NCBI RefSeq assembly: GCF_000152945.2
Contig: NC_020830.1
Span: forward strand, 2,552,501 to 2,616,500
Reading direction: 5' to 3'
Length of the DNA stretch: 64,000 nt
From: Polaribacter sp. MED152
GTDB lineage: Bacteria; Bacteroidota; Bacteroidia; Flavobacteriales; Flavobacteriaceae
The first letter of the stretch is position 1. Each line of letters starts with the position of its first letter. Of this stretch, positions 8,886 through 17,501 are shown piece after piece. A program made the translations under genes and the position numbers. Below the pieces are notes generated by a model that searched no databases, was not told the DNA's origin, and was given only the letters and a program-made list of their open reading frames with translations.

Positions 8886-9551
8886 ATGAAACAAAAAATA
8901 TACGTTCATGTAGCTGATGATCACAAAATTTTAATTGAAGGGATTATAGCTGTAATAAATACTGACGAAGATATAGAGATAAATGGATATTCTCTAACAG
9001 GCAAAGAGGTAACAAATTGGTTCGATGATAAAAATAACAAAGCCGACGTTCTAATTTTAGACATTACAATGCCAATCTTAGATGGTTTTGAAGTTCTTAA
9101 ACATTTTAATAGTAATAAGATAGATCAAAGGGTAATTATCCTTTCTAGTTACGATGATATAAAAATTGTACAAGAAATGCTGAGCCTAGGTTGTAAAGGA
9201 TATATCACTAAAAATTATGCTGGCGAACATATTGTGAAAGCAATAAGGGCAGTAGCGAATGGAGAGCAATATTTTAGTGATGACATACAGAAAATATTAT
9301 TACAATCACTATCTAAAGAACAAATGCCTCAAGGCGATTTACCTAATAAATTTTTATTAGAAACGCTTACAGAGAGAGAATTAGACGTGTTAAGGTTAAT
9401 AACAAAGCAACTTAGCACACCAGAAATAGCAGATAAATTAAACGTGAGTGCTAGTACAATTGATTCACACAGAAAAAAATTATTAAAAAAACTAAAAGTT
9501 AAAAATGCAGTAGGTTTAGCAATGTATGCCGTAAAAAATAAAATAGTGTAG
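8886..9551 (+). CDS. LuxR/NarL-type response regulator
   Basis: 221 residues. The receiver domain (about 4-125) has the acidic pair D11-D12, phospho-acceptor D59 in LILDITMP, and the conserved GYITK Lys. The C-terminal LuxR/GerE helix-turn-helix (about 158-214) contains LTERELDVLRLI and STIDSHRKKLLKKL. It should be phosphorylated by a HisKA_3 kinase, and such a kinase lies two genes downstream (10413-12224) after a lipoprotein gene, which suggests a cognate trio. The dense palindromes at 8745-8845 are the obvious candidates for its binding or for autoregulation. Target genes are unknown. Confidence 0.9.
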   Translation: MKQKIYVHVADDHKILIEGIIAVINTDEDIEINGYSLTGKEVTNWFDDKNNKADVLILDITMPILDGFEVLKHFNSNKIDQRVIILSSYDDIKIVQEMLSLGCKGYITKNYAGEHIVKAIRAVANGEQYFSDDIQKILLQSLSKEQMPQGDLPNKFLLETLTERELDVLRLITKQLSTPEIADKLNVSASTIDSHRKKLLKKLKVKNAVGLAMYAVKNKIV

Positions 9552-9573
9552 CCCCCACATATTAAAATTTTCT

Positions 9574-9593
9574 TTAATCAATAGTAATTGATT
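9574..9593. repeat. 20-nt hairpin-forming repeat, copy 1
   Basis: TTAATCAATAGTAATTGATT occurs here and, identically, at 49685-49704. It contains the perfect inverted repeat AATCAAT-AGTA-ATTGATT. Both copies are intergenic on the + strand. Confidence 0.6.
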
Positions 9594-9644
9594 ACCCCTA
9601 TAAAGATTGTTTTAAGTCCCTACACTTGTTACTAACCATGGTTA
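9593..9644. promoter_or_regulatory. Regulatory region of the lipoprotein gene: two CCCTAYA half-boxes and a 12-bp palindrome
   Basis: ACCCCTATAAAG begins at 9594 and GTCCCTACAC at 9617; both share the CCCTAYA core of the palindrome arms at 8780-8845. TAACCATGGTTA (9633-9644) is a perfect palindrome 13 bp upstream of a weak -7 box, TACCTTTT (9657-9664). This arrangement fits an activator-dependent promoter for the gene at 9702. Confidence 0.4.
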
Positions 9645-9701
9645 CATTGCAATGCCTACCTTTTTTAAATAAAAAAAATAAATCCAAATTAAATAAATAC
9701 C

Positions 9702-10376
9702 ATGAAAACGATTAAATTAATTGCACTCTTTGTTACAGGATCTTTAACATTGGCATCTTGTTCATCTGATGAAACTTCTTTAGAAGCTAATCAAAAAACT
9801 AGTTTATTAAAAACTTACAAAATTCAAAGAGATGCTTCTGGTGCTTATTCTTTAGATTTAAACTTATCTGATAATACAAAAGTTGATAACTTTTTAGATA
9901 TTGATAGTAATACCAGGCAGTATTTTTTATCAGAAAGCGACCAACAAACTAAAAGCTCTTTATCTGATAATTTAACTATTAGCGATACAAATATGAAGAT
10001 TGCGTTTGTTGATGCAGCAACTAACAAAGATGAGTATTTATATGTTGAGGATGATAATATTACTTTAAGTGCTAAGTCTAATAAAGTAAGAAGGTTAAAA
10101 GATTATAGTATTGTAGCTGAAAGTGATGGTACTTATACTTTAGATTTTAAAGTAAAGAATAAAACTAATGTTTCTTTCGTATTTAATTCTGAATTGCAGG
10201 CTTACGAAGTTCATTTAGAAAAAGATAAAAAAGCAACAACAACAGATTTTTCTAGAACTTTAGAAAAGAATGAGGGTGAGCCACTAACTATTCATTTCGT
10301 AAATCATAAAGAAGGTAGTTCAAATAAGGGTATGGCTGTTTTAATTAGAAAGCCAATTATTATTATTGACTATTAA
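9702..10376 (+). CDS. Lipoprotein with two tandem homologous domains, unknown function
   Basis: 224 residues. A lipoprotein signal ends at C20 (lipobox TLASC). The mature protein shows an internal duplication: residues about 36-108 (LKTYKIQRDASGAYSLDLNL ... MKIAFVDAATNKD) and about 132-206 (LKDYSIVAESDGTYTLDFKV ... LTIHFVNHKEGSS) align with the same order of strands. It ends in a hydrophobic strand (KPIIIIDY). I do not recognise a family. It sits between the response regulator (150 bp) and the sensor kinase (36 bp) and is probably cotranscribed with the kinase, so a role as sensor partner or regulated output of the two-component system is inferred. Confidence 0.8.
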   Translation: MKTIKLIALFVTGSLTLASCSSDETSLEANQKTSLLKTYKIQRDASGAYSLDLNLSDNTKVDNFLDIDSNTRQYFLSESDQQTKSSLSDNLTISDTNMKIAFVDAATNKDEYLYVEDDNITLSAKSNKVRRLKDYSIVAESDGTYTLDFKVKNKTNVSFVFNSELQAYEVHLEKDKKATTTDFSRTLEKNEGEPLTIHFVNHKEGSSNKGMAVLIRKPIIIIDY

Positions 10377-10412
10377 TAATTACTTTTGAACTAAATTCAA
10401 TTCTTTTTTTAA

Positions 10413-12224
10413 TTGAAAACAAAAAAATATATTTTTTTGATAATAACTTTATGCTTCAGCATTAAAGTTTTATCAATAAGTCATAAAGAGCCTTTGATTT
10501 CAAAGGTCTCTTTTTTGTTATATACTACACAAGACTCAACCTATTTAGAAAAATATAATACTTTAGAAAAGTTGCTGGATGAGCAAGACTACACAGTTGC
10601 TTTAAAAAATGCATTAGATCTTCTAAATCAGGATATTGATAATAAAACCAGGTATAAAACATCATTAATAATATCACAAATATTTGCAAATAATAATAGT
10701 GTTGAAAAGTCCATAAGTTACGCTAAAAGGTCTCTTAAATATATTAAAGAAGATTCTATTATCTCAGAAGGTAAAACTTCTTTATTACGGAATAATTTTT
10801 ATTTAAGTAAGGCATATTTAAATATCGGAAATGGATTTTTGAATTTAAGTTTGAATGACTCTATTAGTGGATTAAAATATCGTGATTCTGCAAAAAATTA
10901 TTATGACAAAGTTATAAATATTGATGGTTTAGATAAAAATATACAGTCAATTAAAGCAAAAGCTTCTTCTAATTTATCTGGTATATACATGCAAGATTCA
11001 GCATTTAAAATGTCTGAGAAGTATGCTAAATACGCGATTTCAATTCATGAAAATTTAAATAATAAAATTTCTCAATCAGCAGCCTTAGGTAATTTGGCAA
11101 GTAATTATTTAAATCAAGAAGATTATGTACAAGCTAAAGCTACGTATAAAAAGGCATTAGATTTAATTAAATTTGAAACAAGCTTAAGAGCAACAAGAAT
11201 AAGAGAACAACTTTATTTCAATTTAGCTTATAACCTATACGAATTAAAAGATTACAAAGCATATGAAGCTCAAGAGAAATCGTATAACATAAAGGATAGT
11301 TTAAGAGATCTAGAAATAAGAACAATGCTTGAAGATCTTGATTTTAAATATGATTTTGAGTCTCAGAAAAAGATTTTTTTAGAAAAAGCCAAAGTAAAAC
11401 GATTAGAAGATCAGCGGGTATTTTTAGGAGTTGGTATTGCTTGCCTTCTTGTAATATTTTCTTTAATCTATAAGATTAAGTTGAATAATTTAAAGCAAAA
11501 CAATCTCGCTTTAAAATTATCAGAAACCAAACTATTACAGAATCAACAAATAGACAAATTAAGATCTGAAACTCAAGTTAGGATTTTAAATGCTACTATT
11601 GATGGGAAAGAATCAGAAAGGAAGCAAATTGCTGAAACTTTACACGATAGTGTAAGTGCACTATTATCTTCGGCAAATTTGCATTTGCAAGCAACTAGAA
11701 AACAGTTTAATGGTTCTACACCATTAGAAATAGATAAAACTCAAGAAATTATTGCAGAAGCATCTCATAAAATTAGAGATCTTTCACACACACTAGTGTC
11801 TTCTGTTTTGTTAAAGTTCGGTTTAAATTTTGCGATTAAAGAAATCGCTACAAAATATTCAAATTCTGAACTTATTATAGAAACAGAGATTGAGAAAGTA
11901 GCCAGATATCATCAAAATTTCGAAATTAAAGTTTACAATATTATCAATGAGCTTATTAATAATATTCTAAAGCATAGTATGGCTAAAAAGGCTTTAATTA
12001 CCCTAAAAGAGGAAGAAGGTAAGCTATACATTACAATAAAAGATAATGGAGTTGGTTTTGATAAAACAAAAATTAACGAAAATCATGGTTTAGGTATCAA
12101 TCAAATAGATGCTAGAATTCACATGATGAAAGGGTATTTTAATATTGATTCTTCAAAGAAAAAAGGAACTAAAATTACTATTGAATTGCCTATTGTTGGG
12201 CGTGAAATTATGAGCCACGTTTAG
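10413..12224 (+). CDS. TPR-containing sensor histidine kinase (HisKA_3)
   Basis: 603 residues from a TTG start at 10413; no ATG is in frame before the signal sequence (about 4-22), so TTG is the best choice. Periplasmic TPR-like helices (about 45-300) are followed by one membrane helix (about 336-354), a coiled-coil linker, the HisKA_3 box with phospho-acceptor H411 in ERKQIAETLHDS, and an HATPase domain (N-box NELINNILKHS near 512-522, G1 DNGVGFD 544-550, GLGINQI). This is the NarX/DesK-type kinase class that pairs with LuxR-type regulators such as the one at 8886. Its 3' end overlaps the convergent phosphodiesterase gene by 17 bp. Confidence 0.9.
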   Translation: MKTKKYIFLIITLCFSIKVLSISHKEPLISKVSFLLYTTQDSTYLEKYNTLEKLLDEQDYTVALKNALDLLNQDIDNKTRYKTSLIISQIFANNNSVEKSISYAKRSLKYIKEDSIISEGKTSLLRNNFYLSKAYLNIGNGFLNLSLNDSISGLKYRDSAKNYYDKVINIDGLDKNIQSIKAKASSNLSGIYMQDSAFKMSEKYAKYAISIHENLNNKISQSAALGNLASNYLNQEDYVQAKATYKKALDLIKFETSLRATRIREQLYFNLAYNLYELKDYKAYEAQEKSYNIKDSLRDLEIRTMLEDLDFKYDFESQKKIFLEKAKVKRLEDQRVFLGVGIACLLVIFSLIYKIKLNNLKQNNLALKLSETKLLQNQQIDKLRSETQVRILNATIDGKESERKQIAETLHDSVSALLSSANLHLQATRKQFNGSTPLEIDKTQEIIAEASHKIRDLSHTLVSSVLLKFGLNFAIKEIATKYSNSELIIETEIEKVARYHQNFEIKVYNIINELINNILKHSMAKKALITLKEEEGKLYITIKDNGVGFDKTKINENHGLGINQIDARIHMMKGYFNIDSSKKKGTKITIELPIVGREIMSHV

Positions 12225-12708
12225 CCAATTCAATAACTTCCATATTTTCAATTTTCCCCTTATTTAGTTCAAAACGAAGCATGGTTCTAATTTTATGAAA
12301 CCCATGATTGCCTGCAGCACCAGGATTTAAATGAAGTAAATTTAGTTTTTTATCATATACAACTTTTAATATGTGAGAATGTCCAGCAATAAAAATCTTT
12401 GGTGGTTTCTCATTAATTTCTTCTCTAATTCTTTGGTTGTATTTGTTAGGATATCCACCTATATGTGTCATCCAAACTTGCACTTGCTCCAAACTAAATT
12501 TAGCATCTAAAGGAAACTCTGCTCTTGCATCTTTATCATCTATATTGCCATACACTGCACGCAAAGGTTTTAGCTTTTTAATTGCGTCAGTAACTTCTAA
12601 TTTCCCAATATCTCCTGCATGCCAAACTTCATCTGCTTGTTTTACAAATTTTAATATTTGATCATCTATATAGCTATGGGTATCAGATAATAAAAGTATT
12701 TTTTTCAT
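12208..12708 (-). CDS. YfcE/MJ0936-type metallophosphoesterase
   Basis: 166 residues with the full set of calcineurin-like metal motifs: DTH (D9, H11), GDIG (D33), GNID, GHSH and the terminal NPGAAG. The size and motif spacing fit the YfcE/MJ0936 class of small phosphodiesterases acting on cyclic nucleotides or artificial diesters in vitro; the natural substrate is not predictable. The gene is monocistronic, convergent with the sensor kinase gene (17-bp overlap) and divergent from truA across about 100 bp containing back-to-back promoters. Confidence 0.88.
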   Translation of the reverse strand: MKKILLLSDTHSYIDDQILKFVKQADEVWHAGDIGKLEVTDAIKKLKPLRAVYGNIDDKDARAEFPLDAKFSLEQVQVWMTHIGGYPNKYNQRIREEINEKPPKIFIAGHSHILKVVYDKKLNLLHLNPGAAGNHGFHKIRTMLRFELNKGKIENMEVIELAKRGS

Positions 12709-12750
12709 AAATGTATAATCTTAAGAAAAATTTAAGTGGGCAATACCTAT

Positions 12751-12787
12751 CAAAAGTAAGTATAACAAAATAAATTCCGTAATTTTG
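12751..12787. promoter_or_regulatory. Divergent -7 boxes for the phosphodiesterase and truA genes
   Basis: 12751-12758 reads TACTTTTG on the minus strand and 12780-12787 reads TAATTTTG on the plus strand; both match TAnnTTTG exactly and point to the flanking genes. No clear -33 TTG is seen for either. Confidence 0.5.
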
Positions 12788-12809
12788 AACGTTTGAAAAT
12801 CAAAGATTC

Positions 12810-13535
12810 TTGAGGTATTTTATAGAGCTTTCTTATAATGGAAAAAACTATCATGGTTGGCAAATTCAACCAGATGTTATTTCCGTACAAGAAAAGTTGA
12901 ATTCTGCTTTAAGCACAATTTTTCAGCAAGATATTCAGGTAGTAGGAGCAGGAAGAACAGATACAGGAGTTCATGCCTCACAAATGTTTGCTCATTTTGA
13001 TGTTGATAAAAACCTTAAGGGTGATTTTGCATTTAAGTTGAATTCCATTTTGCCCAAAGACATTGTGGTTTATAAGGTTTTTTTAGTAGATGATGAAAAG
13101 CATGCAAGGTTTGATGCAGTTTCTAGAAGTTATGAATACAAAATATGGTTGGGTAGAAATCCATTTTTATTAGATTTTTCCTGGCAAATACATTCTCAGA
13201 AACCAGATTTAAAGTTAATGAACGAAGCTGCAAAGTTGTTAACAGAATATACAGATTTTCAGACTTTTTCTAAAGTAAAGACAGAGGTTTATACTTTTAA
13301 TTGTGATGTTACAGAAGCTTTTTGGGAACAAAAAGGTGAGGAGTTAACGTTTCATATATCAGCAAATAGATTTCTAAGAAATATGGTTAGAGCCATAGTT
13401 GGCACATTGTTAGATGTTGGTTTTGGTAAAATATCTATAGACGATTTTAGAAATATTATAGAGAGTAAGAATAGAGGTAATGCAGGATTGTCAGTTCCTG
13501 CAAAAGGATTATTTTTAACACAGATAAAATATTAA
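12810..13535 (+). CDS. truA: tRNA pseudouridine(38-40) synthase TruA
   Basis: 241 residues from a TTG start at 12810 (RYFIELSYNGKNYHGWQIQP follows, the normal TruA N-terminus, and no ATG precedes it). The catalytic Asp is D51 in GRTDTGVHA. Other family blocks are FAFKLNSILP, YEYKIW and NRFLRNMVRAIVGTL. TruA makes pseudouridine in the anticodon arm of many tRNAs. It ends 3 bp before the ABC exporter gene, so the two are cotranscribed; this truA-ABC pairing is common in flavobacteria. Confidence 0.95.
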   Translation: MRYFIELSYNGKNYHGWQIQPDVISVQEKLNSALSTIFQQDIQVVGAGRTDTGVHASQMFAHFDVDKNLKGDFAFKLNSILPKDIVVYKVFLVDDEKHARFDAVSRSYEYKIWLGRNPFLLDFSWQIHSQKPDLKLMNEAAKLLTEYTDFQTFSKVKTEVYTFNCDVTEAFWEQKGEELTFHISANRFLRNMVRAIVGTLLDVGFGKISIDDFRNIIESKNRGNAGLSVPAKGLFLTQIKY

Positions 13536-13538
13536 GGT

Positions 13539-15305
13539 TTGGCAGATAATTCAGGTAATGCTTTTGATATGAAAATTTTTAAAAGACTAATGTCTTTTGC
13601 AAAACGTTACAAGTTATATTTTTTTATTGCTTCATCTTCAACCATATTATTAGCCTTATTTTCAGTTTTATCACCTTATATTTTAATCAATACTGTAGAT
13701 GATTATATCCTAACTAAAGATAAAGAAGGTTTATTGAATTATACCATGCTTATGCTTGGTGTTTTACTAATAGAGGTATTGTTACAGTTCACTTTTATTT
13801 ACTTTGCAAACTGGGTTGGTCAGCATATTATTAGAGATATTAGAGCTAAAATATTTAGACATATTTTACAGTTTAAAATGTCTTATTTCGATAAAAATTC
13901 GGTGGGAAAACTGGTTACTAGAGTAGTATCAGACATAGAAACAATAGCTGCTTTTTTTAGCAATGGAGTGTTTACAATTTTAAGTGATATTCTAAAAATG
14001 TTTGCAGTAACTGTAATCATGTTAATTCTAAACTGGAAACTGGCTTTAATTACTTTATTAATCTTGCCAATTTTAATTTATGCTACTAAATTATTTCAAG
14101 TGGCTATTAAAGTAACTTTCCAAGAAGTAAGAAATCAAGTAGCAAATTTAAATGGTTTTGTGCAAGAGCGAGTTACAGGAATGAAAATTGTACAGCTATT
14201 TAATAGAGAAAAAATAGAATATCAAAACTTTAAAGAAATCAATCAGAAGCATAAAAAAGCTTATATAAAAGCCATTTGGTATTATTCTGTGTTTTTTCCT
14301 ATTGCCGAAATTTTATCATCAATAGGTATTGGTTTAATTGTTTGGTTTGGTGGTGGTCAGGCTATACAAGATACTGGCATAACTGTAGGTATGATAATGG
14401 GTTTCATACAATTTGCTCAAATGTTGTTTAGACCTTTACGTCAAATTGCAGATAAGTTTAACCAATTGCAAATGGGTATTGTTGCTGGTGAAAGAGTTTT
14501 TAAAGTAATAGATACTGAGAGCACTATTGATAAAAACGGAACAGTCGTCGCAGAAAATTTAGAAGGTACTATTTCTTTTGATAAAGTTAGATTCAGTTAT
14601 ATTGAAAATGAAGAAGTTTTAAAAGGCATTTCTTTAGAGGTTAAAAGTGGTCAAACTATTGCCATAGTTGGTGCAACAGGAGCAGGTAAGTCTACAATTA
14701 TCAACCTAATCAATCGTTTTTATGAAATAGATTCTGGTACAATTTCGGTTGATGGTGTATCTGTGGCTGATTACGATTTAGAGAGTTTAAGAGATCAAGT
14801 TGCAATTGTTTTACAAGATGTGTTTCTGTTTTCGGATTCAATCTTAAATAACATCACACTAAAAAATAAAAGTATAACAGAAGAAGAGGTAGAAGAAGCT
14901 GCCAAGCAAATAGGAATTCATGATTTTATAAAATCGCTTCCTGGTGGTTATCATTACAATGTTAAAGAAAGAGGAGCCATGTTATCTTCTGGTCAAAGAC
15001 AATTAATTGCGTTTTTGAGAGCATATGTTAGTAAACCTAGCATTTTAATTTTAGATGAAGCAACTTCTTCTGTAGATTCTCATTCAGAACAAATGATTCA
15101 ATATGCTACAGAAACAATTACTAAAGGTCGTACTTCTATTGTAATTGCTCATAGATTGGCAACTATTAAGCAAGCTGATAAAATTATTGTAATGGATAAA
15201 GGTTTAATTGTGGAAGAAGGTTCGCATTCTGAATTATTACAGAAACAAGATGGATATTATAAGAACTTATATGATAAACAATTTAGTTTAGATAAAGCTT
15301 CATAG
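13539..15305 (+). CDS. ABC exporter, fused permease and ATPase (MsbA-like)
   Basis: 588 residues. I prefer the TTG start at 13539 because the resulting N-terminus (ADNSGNAFDMKIFKRLMSF) matches the usual flavobacterial start of this family; ATG 13569 is the alternative. Six membrane helices span about 25-310; the ATPase domain (about 340-588) has Walker A GATGAGKST, signature LSSGQRQ and Walker B ILILDEATSS. Such homodimeric type I exporters flip lipids or export hydrophobic compounds; the substrate is not determinable here. It is followed after 1 bp by the convergent cdaA stop, leaving no room for a terminator. Confidence 0.93.
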   Translation: MADNSGNAFDMKIFKRLMSFAKRYKLYFFIASSSTILLALFSVLSPYILINTVDDYILTKDKEGLLNYTMLMLGVLLIEVLLQFTFIYFANWVGQHIIRDIRAKIFRHILQFKMSYFDKNSVGKLVTRVVSDIETIAAFFSNGVFTILSDILKMFAVTVIMLILNWKLALITLLILPILIYATKLFQVAIKVTFQEVRNQVANLNGFVQERVTGMKIVQLFNREKIEYQNFKEINQKHKKAYIKAIWYYSVFFPIAEILSSIGIGLIVWFGGGQAIQDTGITVGMIMGFIQFAQMLFRPLRQIADKFNQLQMGIVAGERVFKVIDTESTIDKNGTVVAENLEGTISFDKVRFSYIENEEVLKGISLEVKSGQTIAIVGATGAGKSTIINLINRFYEIDSGTISVDGVSVADYDLESLRDQVAIVLQDVFLFSDSILNNITLKNKSITEEEVEEAAKQIGIHDFIKSLPGGYHYNVKERGAMLSSGQRQLIAFLRAYVSKPSILILDEATSSVDSHSEQMIQYATETITKGRTSIVIAHRLATIKQADKIIVMDKGLIVEEGSHSELLQKQDGYYKNLYDKQFSLDKAS

Positions 15306-15306
15306 G

Positions 15307-16092
15307 TTAAGTTAGGTCGTTTCTTAATTTCTCATTCAGTTCTTCTTGTGTTGCATACAAAACAAATTCACCATCTTTTATATACGAAATTTCACCAGTT
15401 TCTTCAGAAACAAGAATACAAACAGCATCGGTTTTTTCACTTACACCAATAGCTGCTCTATGTCTTAAACCAAACCTAGCAGGTATTTTTGTGCTGTCTG
15501 AAATAGGTAAAACTACCCTAGTTGCAACAACGTAATTATCTCTAATTATAGTAGCACCATCATGTAAAGGGCTATTTTTGTAAAAAATACTTTCTAAGAT
15601 AACCTCATTTACAAGAGCATTCATTGAATCTCCAGTATTAATTAAAAAATCTAGACTATTGGTTCTTTCAATAACAATGAGAGCCCCTGTTTTAGATTTA
15701 GACATGTTACTACATGCTTTTAAAATCTTTTCTGTATCTATTTCAGATGTAATTTCTGACTGTAAAAATTTTAATTGCTTAAAAAAACTTCTTTTGTTAG
15801 AGAAATTGGTGGTACCAATCATTAATAAGAATTTCCTAATTTCTTGCTGAAAAACAATGATTAACGCAATAACTCCGCCAGAAAGTAAATAGCCAAGAAT
15901 ACCACTAAGCATCTCCATTCTTAATGCTTGGGTAATTTTCCAAATTAAAAATATAAGAGCAATTCCTATAAAAATATTAATAGCAACTGTACCTTTTAAT
16001 AACTTGTAAATATAATAGAGTAAGATGGCTACCAATAAAATATCTAGCACATCTAAAAAAGAGAAATCTACAAAATCTAACATGTAAAACAA
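15307..16092 (-). CDS. cdaA: Diadenylate cyclase CdaA (c-di-AMP synthase)
   Basis: 261 residues: three N-terminal membrane helices (about 12-30, 35-52, 65-82) and a DAC domain with the two active-site motifs DGA (SPLHDGATII) and RHR (GLRHRAAIG). It condenses two ATP into c-di-AMP, a second messenger for potassium and cell-wall homeostasis. Length and topology equal typical CdaA/DacA. In many Bacteroidota cdaA is next to folP, but here folP lies 23 kb away. An internal ATG three codons downstream (MLDFVDF) is an alternative start. Confidence 0.95.
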   Translation of the reverse strand: MFYMLDFVDFSFLDVLDILLVAILLYYIYKLLKGTVAINIFIGIALIFLIWKITQALRMEMLSGILGYLLSGGVIALIIVFQQEIRKFLLMIGTTNFSNKRSFFKQLKFLQSEITSEIDTEKILKACSNMSKSKTGALIVIERTNSLDFLINTGDSMNALVNEVILESIFYKNSPLHDGATIIRDNYVVATRVVLPISDSTKIPARFGLRHRAAIGVSEKTDAVCILVSEETGEISYIKDGEFVLYATQEELNEKLRNDLT

Positions 16093-16140
16093 TTCATTTG
16101 AAGTAAAAGTACTAATTAATTTTAGGAGTTCAATATGACT

Positions 16141-16884
16141 TTATTTATCAGTAGTATTTGGTTCAACCACTAAATGAGAAACATCATCTACATTCCAATC
16201 AATTACCAAACCTTTGGCTAAAGATTTTGCTATTTCTTTACCATAAAGTACTTCCGATAAATACAAAGCAGCTTCAAAAGATTTTGCACCTCCAGCAGAG
16301 GTGATGTATTTCTTATCGTGCACAAATAACACCTTTTTTCTAATATCTAAATTAGGAAACATAGCTCTCATCTTATCAATATCTGAAGGAAAAGTGGTGG
16401 AAACAGTATTTTCTAATAAACCTGCCTTAGCCAAAACAAATGCACCATCACAATGTGAAGTTACGTAGAGCGCATCTTTTGCTACTTTTTTTACAAAGTC
16501 AATCATGGGTTTATCTTCCAAATCTGTATCTAGATGATGTTCTGCAGAAGGCACTACCAAAATATCTATTTTAGGCAATGAATCTATTAGGTAATTATAA
16601 TCTGGTAAAATACGTACACCTTCAAAAGTTGTAATTGGTTGTTTAGTATTAGCTACTGTAAAAACATTCATAGCTTTAATGTTTTTCCTGTACTTTGTGT
16701 GTTGAAAAATATCAAAAGGAGCAGTAAATTCGGTATTAAACGTACCATCCATAATTAGAAAAGCAACATTATATCTGCCTTCTACTAATTCAGGCAGTTG
16801 ACTTTTAATTTCTGATGTAGTAATTTCTTTATGATTACAATTTATAAATAGAATGGCAGCAAAAAGCAAGCTAAAAAATTTCAT
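16141..16884 (-). CDS. DJ-1/PfpI-family lipoprotein
   Basis: 247 residues. The N-terminus is a lipoprotein signal (lipobox LFINC, C16), followed by a class I glutamine-amidotransferase-like domain of DJ-1/PfpI type: VAFLIMDGTFNTEF start, the nucleophile elbow TSHCDGAFVLA with C145, and the final TSAGGAKSFEAALYL. The layout resembles the amidase-like domain found in GATase1-AraC regulators, but there is no DNA-binding domain and the protein is exported. Activity is uncertain; family members include chaperones, hydratases and deglycases. Monocistronic, with a terminator of the upstream gene at 16919-16944. Confidence 0.82.
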   Translation of the reverse strand: MKFFSLLFAAILFINCNHKEITTSEIKSQLPELVEGRYNVAFLIMDGTFNTEFTAPFDIFQHTKYRKNIKAMNVFTVANTKQPITTFEGVRILPDYNYLIDSLPKIDILVVPSAEHHLDTDLEDKPMIDFVKKVAKDALYVTSHCDGAFVLAKAGLLENTVSTTFPSDIDKMRAMFPNLDIRKKVLFVHDKKYITSAGGAKSFEAALYLSEVLYGKEIAKSLAKGLVIDWNVDDVSHLVVEPNTTDK

Positions 16885-16918
16885 ATTCTAATGATTAGAC
16901 GCACAATATAAAGCAAAA

Positions 16919-16944
16919 AAAAACTTTCTGTGAAGAAAGTTTTT
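16919..16944 (-). terminator. Intrinsic terminator of the 16966-17319 gene
   Basis: Stem AAAAACTTTCT (16919-16929) with AGAAAGTTTTT (16934-16944), loop GTGA. On the minus strand it continues into a run of nine T. Confidence 0.8.
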
Positions 16945-16965
16945 AAATAGGGTTTTGCTCAAGAA

Positions 16966-17319
16966 TTAAATTAGCTCCTTTTCTTTTAGAGCTTCATCTA
17001 AATTCACTTTTATGTACTTATGACTTTTAAAGAAATATTTTCCGTTTTTTAATTGAATCGTTGCTTCAATTTTGCCGTCTTTTTTCTCTTCTAAAGAGGT
17101 GATTTCAACTTTTTGATTTACAATATTTTGATACGTTGCAATTCCTCCTCTTTTAATGATAAAATTTTTTCTTGGAAATTTAATATGCTCATAATTATCC
17201 ATTTTAACTTTAGCAATAGTAAAGGTGTCACCAACTTTTACTTGATCACTTGCTATTTGAGAATAGTTAGAAAATGATAAAAAACAACACATTAATAGGG
17301 TAAAAATTGTAGTTTTCAT
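16966..17319 (-). CDS. Small secreted protein of unknown function
   Basis: 117 residues with a signal peptide (MKTTIFTLLMCCFLSFSNYS, cleavage near residue 20-21) and a basic, beta-rich mature part (VGDTFTIAKVKMDNYEHI, KIEATIQLKNGKYFFKSHKYIKV). No family recognised. It is alone on the minus strand with its own terminator, and divergent from the CocE-like hydrolase gene. Confidence 0.7.
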   Translation of the reverse strand: MKTTIFTLLMCCFLSFSNYSQIASDQVKVGDTFTIAKVKMDNYEHIKFPRKNFIIKRGGIATYQNIVNQKVEITSLEEKKDGKIEATIQLKNGKYFFKSHKYIKVNLDEALKEKELI

Positions 17320-17429
17320 AATTTTAAGTTTATAAATTTATAGATACAAAAATATAGTAATTTGTTATGAATGTAAAATTTTAGACCAATTTCGGTGTTT
17401 ATTTAGTAAAAATTTAACCAAAGTAATAA

Positions 17430-17464
17430 GGAGAATATTAATTTATAGGAGAATCTTAATTTAT
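17430..17464. repeat. Tandem 17-bp direct repeat upstream of the CocE-like gene
   Basis: GGAGAATATTAATTTAT (17430-17446) and GGAGAATCTTAATTTAT (17448-17464) differ at one base, with an 18-bp period. The pair ends 37 bp before the start at 17502, where a regulator would contact the promoter. Confidence 0.5.
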
Positions 17465-17501
17465 CTTTTTGTAGATTTAAGGACAATAAATAATCAGAAA
17501 T

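Noticed and set aside
16141..16884. AraC-type regulator with DJ-1-like sensor domain
   Set aside because: No helix-turn-helix follows the domain and the protein has a lipoprotein signal.
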